From assembly GCF_900143645.1 (NCBI RefSeq), contig NZ_FRFD01000005.1:124001-188000 (forward strand): a DNA stretch of 64,000 bases, written 5' to 3'. Shown here in pieces: positions 52,871 to 61,993 of the stretch. This stretch comes from Anaerocolumna xylanovorans DSM 12503 (GTDB lineage: Bacteria > Bacillota > Clostridia > Lachnospirales > Lachnospiraceae). The position numbers were made by a program, and so were the translations under genes. The notes below the pieces were generated by a model. The model had not been told where the DNA came from. It saw nothing but the letters and a program-made list of their open reading frames with translations, and made no database searches. Every line of letters starts with the position of its first letter. Within the stretch, counting starts at the first letter, position 1.

Positions 52871-53262
52871 AACCTGGTATCCTTTCCTATAAATTTATGG
52901 CTATAAATGAATACTGGCAAGGAACTGCTGCAAAATGGATTAAAATTAAAATAAATAAAATGATGCATAGAAGAGGCCTTAAATTTCTTCGGTGCATCAT
53001 TTTTTGCTGTAAAAGTCTGGTTGGTATAAAAATATAGTTACAGGATAAATCGTAACGAAAATAGTGGAATTTTAATAATGTATATCCTGCCTGTAAAGCA
53101 ATAATATAAATATTGACTATAAAGTAATAATATTGCTTATATAACATTGTATATATTGTCTGTTAAATTATATTTGAACTATAGCTATATAGGGGTGTTT
53201 CGTTTTAAGTTAATGGGTCCAGGCATTTCAATGCCTATTAAACGAAAAACAAGGAGGAAGGT
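52871..53262. other. Intergenic region before the giant PL8 lyase: terminator, AT-rich promoter area, leader hairpin
   Basis: A terminator for the exporter operon lies at 52957-53010. The next 150 bp are very AT-rich. Possible promoter boxes are TTGTCT with TATAGC near 53157-53186, but none is convincing. Just upstream of the lyase gene, TTTCGTTT (about 53198-53205) pairs with AAACGAAA (about 53239-53246), enclosing AGGCAT/ATGCCT, and then comes the AAGGAGGAAGG site. No reading frame is supported. Confidence 0.5.
52957..53010 (+). terminator. Intrinsic terminator of exporter 2
   Basis: AAAATGATGCA (52957-52967) pairs exactly with TGCATCATTTT (52993-53003). The loop contains a weak inner stem, and TTTTTTG at 52999-53006 forms the T-tract. 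It lies 87 bp after the second permease stop. Confidence 0.75.
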
Positions 53263-56200
53263 ATGAGAAAAGTAAATCAACTAAAAGTAAAAGCTGTTTC
53301 ACTGTTAATAATATTATGCTTTATGGGAAACAGCCTAATTCCGGCATTAGCGATGGAGGTACCGGAGGTTTCAGAGATGAAAGATGAAAAAGATACCGGT
53401 GAGAACCTGGAAACCAAATCAGTAAGCAATCTGCTGAATCTGGCCGGGTCCAATAACAGCAGCTTTGAAGAAGAACAGGCGGCAACCGGTACGGCTGCTA
53501 ATTGGTGGGCAGATAAGATCAGCCCTATGTATTGGAATGATATGTGGGCAGCAAAGGTGCCGACTGTGAACCCAGGCTCTGTTAAATTTTCTTTGGATAA
53601 AGAAATATCTTATGACGGACAGCAAGCGGTGAAATATGCTTCCGGGGACAACACCGGGCGTTTTGAAATATACACCAATGTGGACAATATGAATTTGAAA
53701 GGCAGCTATGAATTTTCTGCAAAGGTTAAAACGGAAGCCGTTAGCGGAGCGGGTATATATTTAAGGATGCAAACCTATCGCCCTTTAAGCAGCGGGAATA
53801 ATGCTACCTTACAAACCTATGGGACAAGTGCCAAAATAGCGGGAACAACAGATGGCTGGACAACTCTGAAATTACCTGTTGAAATCAATGAAACAATTGA
53901 TGTCGGACGTATCCGTTTAGAGATCTTTTTTGAATATTTAACCGGAACCGTATGGGTGGATGATGTGAGATTAGTGCGTTCACCAAAACTAAATTTAAAC
54001 GAAACAGAGAAAAAAATAGCAGTTTCAGAGAACTTTGAACTGGTAACTGCCTGCGATGATAATACCGTGGACTTAAGCGGGATTACCTATGATTCTTCCG
54101 ATCCGTCAGTGGTATCTGTGGAAGGCAGCGGAAATAAAGCGAAAGTAACAGGACTAAAAACAGGTAACGCTACCGTTACAGCTTCTTTAGGGGAGTATCA
54201 AACCTCCTGTTTCGTTATAGTTGAAGATTCCTCCGTAAAAGAAGTCTTTGATACAGTAAGACAGAAATGGTCTGACCGGTTAACCGGTAATAATTTTACA
54301 GATATATCTGACAGTGACTATATAAAAAACATGGAACAGATGGACAAAACGGCAAAGGCTTATATTGACACGTTAATTGCGAAACCAACGGGAACGGATA
54401 CAAGAACTACCTTATGGAGTGATTTAAACCTGAAGGTTTCTTATAAGCCGTCAAGCAATTCAGCGGATTCGGCAGCCTTTGAGACGGCCTTTGAGCGGAT
54501 TTATGCCATGGCATTGGCATATGCGTCAAAAGGCTCCCAGTATTATAAGAATGAAGCACTGAAGACAGAAATCATATCCGCTTTGGAATGGATGTATACC
54601 AATGTATATAATGAAAATTATAGTGTAAAAGACAAGCTATACGGAAATTGGTGGCATTGGCAGATCGGAATGCCCCAGAACTTAGCGAATACCGTTATTT
54701 TGATGTATGATGTACTGGATAAAGAATTTATTAACAAAGAAGTTAAAACCTTAGAGAAATTTAATGAAAATCCCAACTATGCGTACAAAGTACAGGGCTG
54801 GGGCAAGATGGACATGACCAGTGCGAACCTCATGGATACTTCACTGGTATCAGCATTAAAATCAGTCATTGGAAGGGAGAGTACGGGCATCAGCTTCTCA
54901 AAAGATGCAGTCAGTACAGTATTGCCTTATGTCACTTCAGGAGATGGATTTTACGAGGATGGCTCCTGTATACAGCATACAAATCTTGCCTATACCGGAG
55001 GATATGGAGCAACCTTACTAAAAGGAATTGAGAAAATATTATTTTTAGCAGATGGAACTCCCTGGGAAGTATCAGATCCCAATGCAGAAAATGTATATGA
55101 ATGGATATGGAACGGATACCGTCCATTGTTTGCAAACGGGGCTATTATGGATATGGTCAGCGGAAGAGGAATTGCAAGGCCCTCCAGAACAGATCTTACT
55201 GCCGGTCAGGGAGTTTTACAAGGAGCTTTGTTATTATCTGTAACGGCGCCGGAGCCTGTAAAATCCAATATTCAGGGCTTTGTAAAAAAACACTTGCAAA
55301 GTGCCATGGCATATGATGAAAACTATCTGGCCGGCATGTCAGCGGGAGAAATGACAGAGGCCAAAAATATATTAAATAACTCCGGAATAATTCCGGAAGA
55401 TGGCACCCCTTATTTTAAGATGTTTTCTGTTATGGACAAGGCTGTCCACCACACTGATAAATTTTCCTTGGGAATTAGTATGTATTCTAAAAGGACCGGC
55501 AGCTTTGAGTATGGTAATGGTGAAAACATAAAGGGCTATCACATGTCAGACGGTGCATTATATCTATATAATGGCGACCAGTCCCAATTTGCCGATAATT
55601 ATTGGCCGACAGTTGATCCTATGAGATTGCCCGGCATTACCACGGATCATACGGAAGGTACCATAAGCTCAACCTGGAATGCCCATACCAGTACAAAAAG
55701 CTGGGTTGGAGGTTCTTCCGTACTTGATTTATACGGTTCTGCGGGTATGGAATTTGAAGTTGAAAACAGCAGCCTGACCGGTAAAAAATCCTGGTTTAAT
55801 TTTGATAATGAAGTAGTTGCCCTGGGAGCAGGAATTACTTCATCAGAAAATAAAAAGACAGAAACGATTGTAGAAAACCGTAAGATTAATGGAAATAATA
55901 CATTACTAATCAATGGAACACCCGAAATAAATAGTATGGGGGATTCTAAGACAATGGGTAATGTAAGTTATGCCTGGCTGTCGGGGAATTTAAAGGATGG
56001 CTCTGATTCTATTGGTTACTATTTTCCGAAGGCAGCGGAATTAAGCCTGTTAAGGGAGGCAAGAACCGGCAGCTGGAGGGATATTAATACCTCTGTGCCG
56101 GCAAATTCGGAAGCGGCTGTTCCGGTAACGAGAAATTACCTAAGCCTTGCTATTGACCACAGCAGCAATCCCGATAAGGAATCTTACAGCTATGTTCTAT

Positions 56201-59200
56201 TACCGGGCTTGACGGCAGAGGAAACAAGCAGTTACCAGGAATCACCCCAGATTGAGATATTATCGAATACGGATGCAGTTCAGGCGGTGAGAGAAAAAAC
56301 ACTGGGAGTAAGCGGATATAACTTTTGGTCAAAGGGAAGCGTCAATGGAATTGCATCAGACGGACCCTCTTCCATAACGGTGAAAGAAACGGAAGACGGG
56401 TTAATCCTTGGTATTTCCGATCCGACACAGTTACAAGCCAGTGTAAGCATTACGTTAGACGGTACCTATGAGGTAAAAAGCGGTGATGGAAGTATAGCGG
56501 TATCTGCTGAAAATGGAAAAACCGGTATTGCAGTCACTACGGCAGGTGTGCAGGGAAAAACTTTTTATGCCGAACTAAAAAAGGCAGAGGAAGGCAAGAA
56601 TGAATTTAATCAGTTATATGACCGGGCATACCGGCAGATATTAGGAGTTATGCCTGATTCTACATTTGATTTAGGGAATGATGCTTTAAAAGCATATGTA
56701 GATAAGTTAAATAATGAAGCTAACAAATACTGGAATATACTTATCCCGTCCTCAGATACAACCAGGGATAGAATTTTTCAAGGGGTGAAGCCTGTACTTG
56801 CAGGAGGGGCCAATGCAAATAGTGCTGACTTAACTACCACATTTACATATTTATTGAAACTGACACAGGCTTATGCTACCAATGGAACAGATTTATATCA
56901 AAATGAAAGAGTAATAAAGGAAGTAATGGCAGCCGTTGATTTTATGATCAACAACAAATGGTATGGGCGGAATGTGCCTAAAAACAGCAGCAGCGTAAAT
57001 TATTACGGGAACTGGTGGGATCACCAAATCGGGGTACCGGCTCAATTATTACCTATTATGATCTTATTACAGGGTAATTCACAATTAACCAAAGAACGCT
57101 ATGATACCTATATGGATGCAATGGCCTATCAAAAGGCAAACGACTGGGGAAGCTATACCAGTGCGAACCTTGCGGATATTGGCTTAAATGCTATGTACTA
57201 TGGCATATTAAAGAAAGACGGCAAGCTTTTAATAAATCTGAAAGAACGGTTTGGAAAAGAGTTGTTTGAATACGTTACTTCCGGAAACGGATGGTATAAA
57301 GACGGCTCTTACATTGACCATTCTATTTACGCCTATACCGGAGGATACGGTTCCGCTTTAATTTCAGCCATGAGCAGAATTCTTCCTGTTTTAAAAGATA
57401 CGGAATTTGAGATGAAATTCGGCGATGAAAGAGATACTTTCTATGATAATGTTCTATTAGAAAGCTATATACCTCTTCACTATGCAGGAACTATTTCAGA
57501 TGCAGTCGCAGGAAGAAGTGTCACAAGGGAAACGGCACAATTCAGGACCAGCGCAGGCCAATTAGCCGTTATGTCGGACTCTTTGTCACCGGATGCCGCA
57601 CTTAAAGTGAAGCAGGTTGTGAAAAAGTGGCTTTTAGAGGATGGCGCCTTGCTGGGCAGATTAGTCAGACCAGGTGAATTAACTGCCTGTATCAATATTT
57701 TAAATGATAAGTCTATTCAGCCGGCAAATGTAAAAGCAGGAGTATATACATATTCTAATATGGATAAAGTAGTTGATCATACGGATAATTATATGGCTGT
57801 AATATCAAAGCACTCTAAGAAAATTGCTAACTTTGAATCCATCAATACGGAAGGATATAAACTGTGGAATGTTTCGGATGGCGCATTATTTTTAAATACA
57901 GCAGATATTAATCATTTCCGTGACGGTTATTGGGCAACGGCAGACTTACTTAGGCTTCCGGGTATCACAACGCTATATGATGCTGCCAGAGGGAAAGCGG
58001 CCGGTGCCGGGACAACGAATCCAAATGATTGGGTGGGCGGCACCAGTTTGGATAAATACGGAGCGACCGGGTTACAGGTTACAGCTATGGGAAATGGTGC
58101 GGTAAGAGATGGTGTGGAGGCTAAGAAATCCTGGTTTATGTTCGATGATGAAATTGTTTCATTGGGTTCAGACATTCACATTAAAAATACCGGTTTAACT
58201 TCCAGGGCGGAAACGGTAGTTGAAAATAGAAGAATCGATACAGAGCTGACCAATCGTTTTCTCATTAACGGCCAGGAGGTCAATATAAACAACAACAGAA
58301 AAGAGATTCCTTATCTTTCTGTTTATGCCCCGGTATATGACGCCTCCAATACTGCTGCGGACAAGATACATGCACATTCTTTAAATTACCCCATAAGCAA
58401 AACGGCTAAGAGTATTAAGCTGAAAACAAAAATACGTTTTCCGGAAGGTAAACGGAATTCGGCACTGCGTATTTATGGGGAAACAAACAGCGGCGTTTCA
58501 GGCGTAGCTTATGAATTGTTCTTAAACAATGGAACTACAGGTGCATTAAAAGCCTGGGGGGGTGCAGGCGGTGATTTTAATATTGACGGCAGGCAATGGT
58601 TTACAGTGGAAGCAGAAATTATTCCGGCCTCTCAAACGATTACTATAAAAATAACGGATCAAAATAATAATGTTGTTACAAGAACAGGTGTATTTATGAG
58701 CAGCTTAAATAATCCTACCAGGATTACAAGCATTGGATTTTATACACCGGGTACTTTAGAAGGCATGGTTGATGTATCGTACTTACATATTACAGAGGAT
58801 GATACAGTTACTTGTGACGTTGACTTTAGTAAAGTAACGGCTTTAAAACTTCCTGACAAGTTTTTCACCTTATGTGCCAATGGCTACGGAACACCATGGG
58901 CAAATCATGATCATAAAGGATTTACAGTAACAACGAAAAAGGAAGTAATAGTTAAGGATCAAGAAGATGATGAATATAAAAATGTGCATTGGGCTTACCT
59001 GTCAGAGAAGGACGGCAAAGGGATAGGATATTATTTCCCGGAAGGTGAGACAGTAAAGGCATTTAAAGAAAGCAGAACCGGAAAGTGGGAAGATATCAAT
59101 GGTTTATCGGGAATGCGGTATTCGGATGACCCATTGGCCAGGGGATATGCCACCATGTATATCGATCATGGTGTCCAACCAAAGGATGCTGCATATGCTT

Positions 59201-60858
59201 ATGTGCTGTTACCGGGAGCTGCTTTGGAAAAAACAAAAGAGTATGAGGCATCACCAGATGTAACAATTCTTGCAAATACCTCTGATGTACATGCGGTATT
59301 TGAAAACAAACTGAACATTGCAGCAATGAATTTCTGGCAGGAAGCAGGAAAGAGTATAACAGCAGGAAAAGTAACTTCAGATGGTCCGGCTTCCGTAATG
59401 GTACAGGAAACCCCTGCGGGCTTTACTGTTTCCGTATCGGATCCAACAAGTTTACGCAGTACAATGAAGATTGCAGTAGAGATTCCATATGGTACTATTA
59501 CATCTTTATCAGAGGGAATGACAGCCGGATTGTCCGGAAAGAATACCGTTATAACCATTAATTCCAATCCTGGGGCAAAGGGAAAAGTATTTCTCGCAGA
59601 ATTTATAAAAGCAGAGACGAAGCCGGGAGAGATGGAGCCGGGAGAGACGGAGCCTGGAGAGACGGAGCCTGGAGGAACAGATCCGGGAGAAACGAAGCCA
59701 GGGGAGACGGAGCCTGGAGAAACAAATCCTGGAGGAACAGATCCGGGAGAGACGAAGCCGGGAGAAACAGATTCAGGTAACACGAAGCCGGATAACAATT
59801 CCGGCTCCGGAAATACGGTACCTAAGAATAATACAACGGTTGTGGAAAATGTAGAAACCAAAGATAATGTAAGAACTACTACCAGGATTACTACGGAATA
59901 TAACAGTAAAACAGGGCAGACAATAACTTCTAAAATAGTTTCTGTTAAGGATTTGATCAGTAACAAGACTGTTAAGTCAGCAGAAAATACTATTTTAGAC
60001 AGTAAAGGAAATGTAACAGAGCAATCCATATTAAAATATGAGTTTGATAACAAAGAAAATATCAAGCTGACAGAAGTAAATATAACCGTACCCAAAGAGG
60101 CCTTGCAGGCAGCAGAAAAAGAAGGACGTAATATAACGGTAGAGGTTAAAGACCATACCGGTAAAAAAATGGCCGAATGGCTAATCAGTAAGAAGGACCT
60201 GGAACTTTCATCCCAAAATCTTAAAGATCTTAAGGCATCCTTTATAATAAAGGATATAAAAGAACATAGTGCTATATCTTTTAAGGATAAGAATCAAAAG
60301 GGATTAGTTGTAGAATTAGGTGATAATAAGACAGAGATACCTTCCCGGTTGAAGATTCATGTGAAAGATACTGGCACCTTAGATGCCGGCAAAACCTTCT
60401 ATATGTATCAATATAATGATAAATTACAGAAGTATGAAACAATTCCTTATACCTCCGGGCTGGCAGTAGATAAAGATGGTTATGCGGTGATACCGTTTTT
60501 TGAAGGAGGAGAATATGTATTATTGTCTAAAAAGGTACCTGCTAAAGAGCAATTAAATCTATTGAGCCGTATTACAGTACCACGCAGTTCTTATTTAATA
60601 AGTGCAGGAGAAAAATCAGCAATAACAACAAAGATACCAAATACTTTAAAGTTAACCAATAATCTTTTGGATAAATCAGTGCCGGACATAAAGGGTGCTG
60701 TGGTAATCAGCTATAAATCCAGTAATCAAAAGGTTTTAAAGGTAGCAAAGGATGGTACGATAACAGCCATAAAACAAGGAAAGGCAACAGTCACACTTAA
60801 GGTGGAATTATATTCACATAAATCCAAAATCATTAAAATTAATATTAAGGTCAAATAA
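53263..60858 (+). CDS. Giant secreted protein with two PL8 polysaccharide lyase modules
   Basis: 2531 residues. A signal peptide (to about 32), a carbohydrate-binding-like sandwich (about 58-245) and a BIG2-like Ig domain (about 246-330) precede lyase module 1 (alpha barrel about 333-700, beta domains to about 1120). Lyase module 2 follows (about 1135-1500, beta to about 2110) with an inserted LamG-like sandwich near 1670-1890. Then come a Pro-Gly-Glu-Thr repeat linker (2118-2177), a further beta domain and a C-terminal BIG2. Module 1 has N522, H572, Y581 and R635; module 2 has N1302, H1353, Y1362 and R1418. The N-H-Y-R spacing of module 1 (50, 9, 63) equals that of pneumococcal hyaluronate lyase. 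No LPXTG anchor is seen. The target is probably hyaluronan, chondroitin or a related uronic acid polymer. Confidence 0.9.
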   Translation: MRKVNQLKVKAVSLLIILCFMGNSLIPALAMEVPEVSEMKDEKDTGENLETKSVSNLLNLAGSNNSSFEEEQAATGTAANWWADKISPMYWNDMWAAKVPTVNPGSVKFSLDKEISYDGQQAVKYASGDNTGRFEIYTNVDNMNLKGSYEFSAKVKTEAVSGAGIYLRMQTYRPLSSGNNATLQTYGTSAKIAGTTDGWTTLKLPVEINETIDVGRIRLEIFFEYLTGTVWVDDVRLVRSPKLNLNETEKKIAVSENFELVTACDDNTVDLSGITYDSSDPSVVSVEGSGNKAKVTGLKTGNATVTASLGEYQTSCFVIVEDSSVKEVFDTVRQKWSDRLTGNNFTDISDSDYIKNMEQMDKTAKAYIDTLIAKPTGTDTRTTLWSDLNLKVSYKPSSNSADSAAFETAFERIYAMALAYASKGSQYYKNEALKTEIISALEWMYTNVYNENYSVKDKLYGNWWHWQIGMPQNLANTVILMYDVLDKEFINKEVKTLEKFNENPNYAYKVQGWGKMDMTSANLMDTSLVSALKSVIGRESTGISFSKDAVSTVLPYVTSGDGFYEDGSCIQHTNLAYTGGYGATLLKGIEKILFLADGTPWEVSDPNAENVYEWIWNGYRPLFANGAIMDMVSGRGIARPSRTDLTAGQGVLQGALLLSVTAPEPVKSNIQGFVKKHLQSAMAYDENYLAGMSAGEMTEAKNILNNSGIIPEDGTPYFKMFSVMDKAVHHTDKFSLGISMYSKRTGSFEYGNGENIKGYHMSDGALYLYNGDQSQFADNYWPTVDPMRLPGITTDHTEGTISSTWNAHTSTKSWVGGSSVLDLYGSAGMEFEVENSSLTGKKSWFNFDNEVVALGAGITSSENKKTETIVENRKINGNNTLLINGTPEINSMGDSKTMGNVSYAWLSGNLKDGSDSIGYYFPKAAELSLLREARTGSWRDINTSVPANSEAAVPVTRNYLSLAIDHSSNPDKESYSYVLLPGLTAEETSSYQESPQIEILSNTDAVQAVREKTLGVSGYNFWSKGSVNGIASDGPSSITVKETEDGLILGISDPTQLQASVSITLDGTYEVKSGDGSIAVSAENGKTGIAVTTAGVQGKTFYAELKKAEEGKNEFNQLYDRAYRQILGVMPDSTFDLGNDALKAYVDKLNNEANKYWNILIPSSDTTRDRIFQGVKPVLAGGANANSADLTTTFTYLLKLTQAYATNGTDLYQNERVIKEVMAAVDFMINNKWYGRNVPKNSSSVNYYGNWWDHQIGVPAQLLPIMILLQGNSQLTKERYDTYMDAMAYQKANDWGSYTSANLADIGLNAMYYGILKKDGKLLINLKERFGKELFEYVTSGNGWYKDGSYIDHSIYAYTGGYGSALISAMSRILPVLKDTEFEMKFGDERDTFYDNVLLESYIPLHYAGTISDAVAGRSVTRETAQFRTSAGQLAVMSDSLSPDAALKVKQVVKKWLLEDGALLGRLVRPGELTACINILNDKSIQPANVKAGVYTYSNMDKVVDHTDNYMAVISKHSKKIANFESINTEGYKLWNVSDGALFLNTADINHFRDGYWATADLLRLPGITTLYDAARGKAAGAGTTNPNDWVGGTSLDKYGATGLQVTAMGNGAVRDGVEAKKSWFMFDDEIVSLGSDIHIKNTGLTSRAETVVENRRIDTELTNRFLINGQEVNINNNRKEIPYLSVYAPVYDASNTAADKIHAHSLNYPISKTAKSIKLKTKIRFPEGKRNSALRIYGETNSGVSGVAYELFLNNGTTGALKAWGGAGGDFNIDGRQWFTVEAEIIPASQTITIKITDQNNNVVTRTGVFMSSLNNPTRITSIGFYTPGTLEGMVDVSYLHITEDDTVTCDVDFSKVTALKLPDKFFTLCANGYGTPWANHDHKGFTVTTKKEVIVKDQEDDEYKNVHWAYLSEKDGKGIGYYFPEGETVKAFKESRTGKWEDINGLSGMRYSDDPLARGYATMYIDHGVQPKDAAYAYVLLPGAALEKTKEYEASPDVTILANTSDVHAVFENKLNIAAMNFWQEAGKSITAGKVTSDGPASVMVQETPAGFTVSVSDPTSLRSTMKIAVEIPYGTITSLSEGMTAGLSGKNTVITINSNPGAKGKVFLAEFIKAETKPGEMEPGETEPGETEPGGTDPGETKPGETEPGETNPGGTDPGETKPGETDSGNTKPDNNSGSGNTVPKNNTTVVENVETKDNVRTTTRITTEYNSKTGQTITSKIVSVKDLISNKTVKSAENTILDSKGNVTEQSILKYEFDNKENIKLTEVNITVPKEALQAAEKEGRNITVEVKDHTGKKMAEWLISKKDLELSSQNLKDLKASFIIKDIKEHSAISFKDKNQKGLVVELGDNKTEIPSRLKIHVKDTGTLDAGKTFYMYQYNDKLQKYETIPYTSGLAVDKDGYAVIPFFEGGEYVLLSKKVPAKEQLNLLSRITVPRSSYLISAGEKSAITTKIPNTLKLTNNLLDKSVPDIKGAVVISYKSSNQKVLKVAKDGTITAIKQGKATVTLKVELYSHKSKIIKINIKVK
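59614..59793 (+). repeat. 15-bp tandem repeat encoding a PGET-type linker
   Basis: About eleven units of 15 bp encode P-G-E-T-[EKDN], with G-G-T-D variants, inside the giant lyase gene. The units differ at third positions and in one residue, so they have drifted. The product is a flexible, acidic, Pro-rich spacer between the second lyase module and the C-terminal beta domains, as in many wall-spanning proteins. Confidence 0.85.
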
Positions 60859-60868
60859 AATTTAATTC

Positions 60869-60920
60869 AAATCCACAGAGCATGATAAATTAGTTTACTG
60901 CTCTGTGGATTTTTAATTTT
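60869..60920. terminator. Bidirectional terminator between PL8 and AraC genes
   Basis: AAATCCACAGAGCA (60869-60882) pairs perfectly with TGCTCTGTGGATTT (60899-60912) around a 16-nt loop, followed by TTAATTTT. It lies at the ends of the convergent lyase and AraC genes; its A-rich left flank gives a T-rich tract on the minus strand as well. Confidence 0.85.
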
Positions 60921-61731
60921 AGGGGTATGGAAATCTCTCTTCCAGGGCGGCCTTAAAAAGATGCCGGTATTGGGTGGGAGTAAGTCCTTCCTTTTTCTTG
61001 AATTGCCGTATAAAATGCAGCTCATTTTCATAGCCGCAAAGGTCGGACAATGTCTTTACGGGCATATCAGTAGTGGAGAGGTAGAATTTTGCCCTTTCAA
61101 TTCTGGCCAGGATAACCTCCTGCATACAGGAAATAGAAAAGAGTTCTTTATAGAGATGCTGAAAATAAGAAGGACTTATGTGAACGGAATCCGCCATCAT
61201 ATCTACCGTCCAGCTTTTATGAGGGGTATTATGAATATTCATCCGCAGCTGGTTCATAATTGGATAATACCGGCTGCTTTTACTGTTTGCCGGCAGCAGG
61301 GCAATCTGGGAATCCAGACTGTAGAGAAGAATGCGCATAAGAGAATCCTGCACCTGTTCCCGGTGAAGAGAATCCGAATGGTTTTCCTGTACCAGCAGGC
61401 GGACATAATTGGAGAGAGAATTCATTTGGGGCAGGTAAATAGGGCGGTTAAATGGGATATTTAAAGACTTAAGAAGAGAGGGCTCTCCCATAAAATCAAA
61501 ATGAATCCAGTCATCATTATAAAAGTCCGCCACACCTTCATAATGGGTACAGGTATTCCGGTCAAAAAGAATCGCCATATTCGGATTGGTTGCAGTCATG
61601 GCCCCATCCAGTTCGAAAAGGGCCTCGGTTTTGACCAGCAGCAGAATGTAATTGGGAACACCTGACTTTCGGAGCATACAAAAATTTGTTTTGTGCCTTG
61701 AGTCGTGGCCGCAGTTTGTTACAGTAATCAC
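60919..61731 (-). CDS. AraC-family transcription regulator of the lyase/GH88 locus
   Basis: 270 residues. The N-terminal half is a cupin-like sensor (YILLLVKTEALFELDGAMTATNPNMAILFDRNTC, then DDWIHFDF). The C-terminal 100 residues are two helix-turn-helix units: SWTVDMMADSVHISPSYFQHLYKELF and VKTLSDLCGYENELHFIRQFKKKEGLTPTQYR. The start is GTG at 61731, backed by GGAGGG. It is convergent with the giant lyase gene and divergent from the GH88 gene, so it most likely controls uptake or breakdown of the lyase products. The inducer is probably an unsaturated disaccharide; this is an inference from position. Confidence 0.9.
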   Translation of the reverse strand: MITVTNCGHDSRHKTNFCMLRKSGVPNYILLLVKTEALFELDGAMTATNPNMAILFDRNTCTHYEGVADFYNDDWIHFDFMGEPSLLKSLNIPFNRPIYLPQMNSLSNYVRLLVQENHSDSLHREQVQDSLMRILLYSLDSQIALLPANSKSSRYYPIMNQLRMNIHNTPHKSWTVDMMADSVHISPSYFQHLYKELFSISCMQEVILARIERAKFYLSTTDMPVKTLSDLCGYENELHFIRQFKKKEGLTPTQYRHLFKAALEERFPYP

Positions 61732-61902
61732 AGAATATCCCTCCGGTAAAAAAGCAGAAATGGTAAGTTTATAATATTATAAAGCATTGTTCTTACAAAA
61801 GAAAGAGATTATGATAAATTATAGGACTTAGGCTAATATATCAGCCGGAATAGGAACTGTTTTTTTGTTTTCCAGAAAGGAAAAAGGACAGTTTTGGTTT
61901 AT

Positions 61903-61993
61903 TCATGGAGCGGGTGTGAATTATTGAAAAGCATAATTTACACTCAAATTTGTGCCTGCGGCCCCAAATTCGCAGGTACAGGAAAGGGCATGG
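61903..61993 (+). repeat. Dispersed hairpin repeat, copy R5
   Basis: It opens with TCATGGAGC, a degenerate form of the tail seen in other copies. Hairpin 1 is GTGTGAATTAT (61914-61924) with ATAATTTACAC (61933-61943), one G.U pair; both arms differ from other copies in a matching way. Hairpin 2 is TGTGCCTGCG (61951-61960) with CGCAGGTACA (61971-61980). The tail GGAAAGGGCATGG gives the ribosome site and ATG of the GH88 gene, nearly as in R3b. Confidence 0.75.

Noticed and set aside
59199..60095. 298-codon open frame on the minus strand inside the giant lyase gene
   Set aside because: It is antisense to the PGET repeat and a strongly supported coding frame. Its Pro/Ser/Val-rich composition follows from the repeat, and it has no ribosome site.
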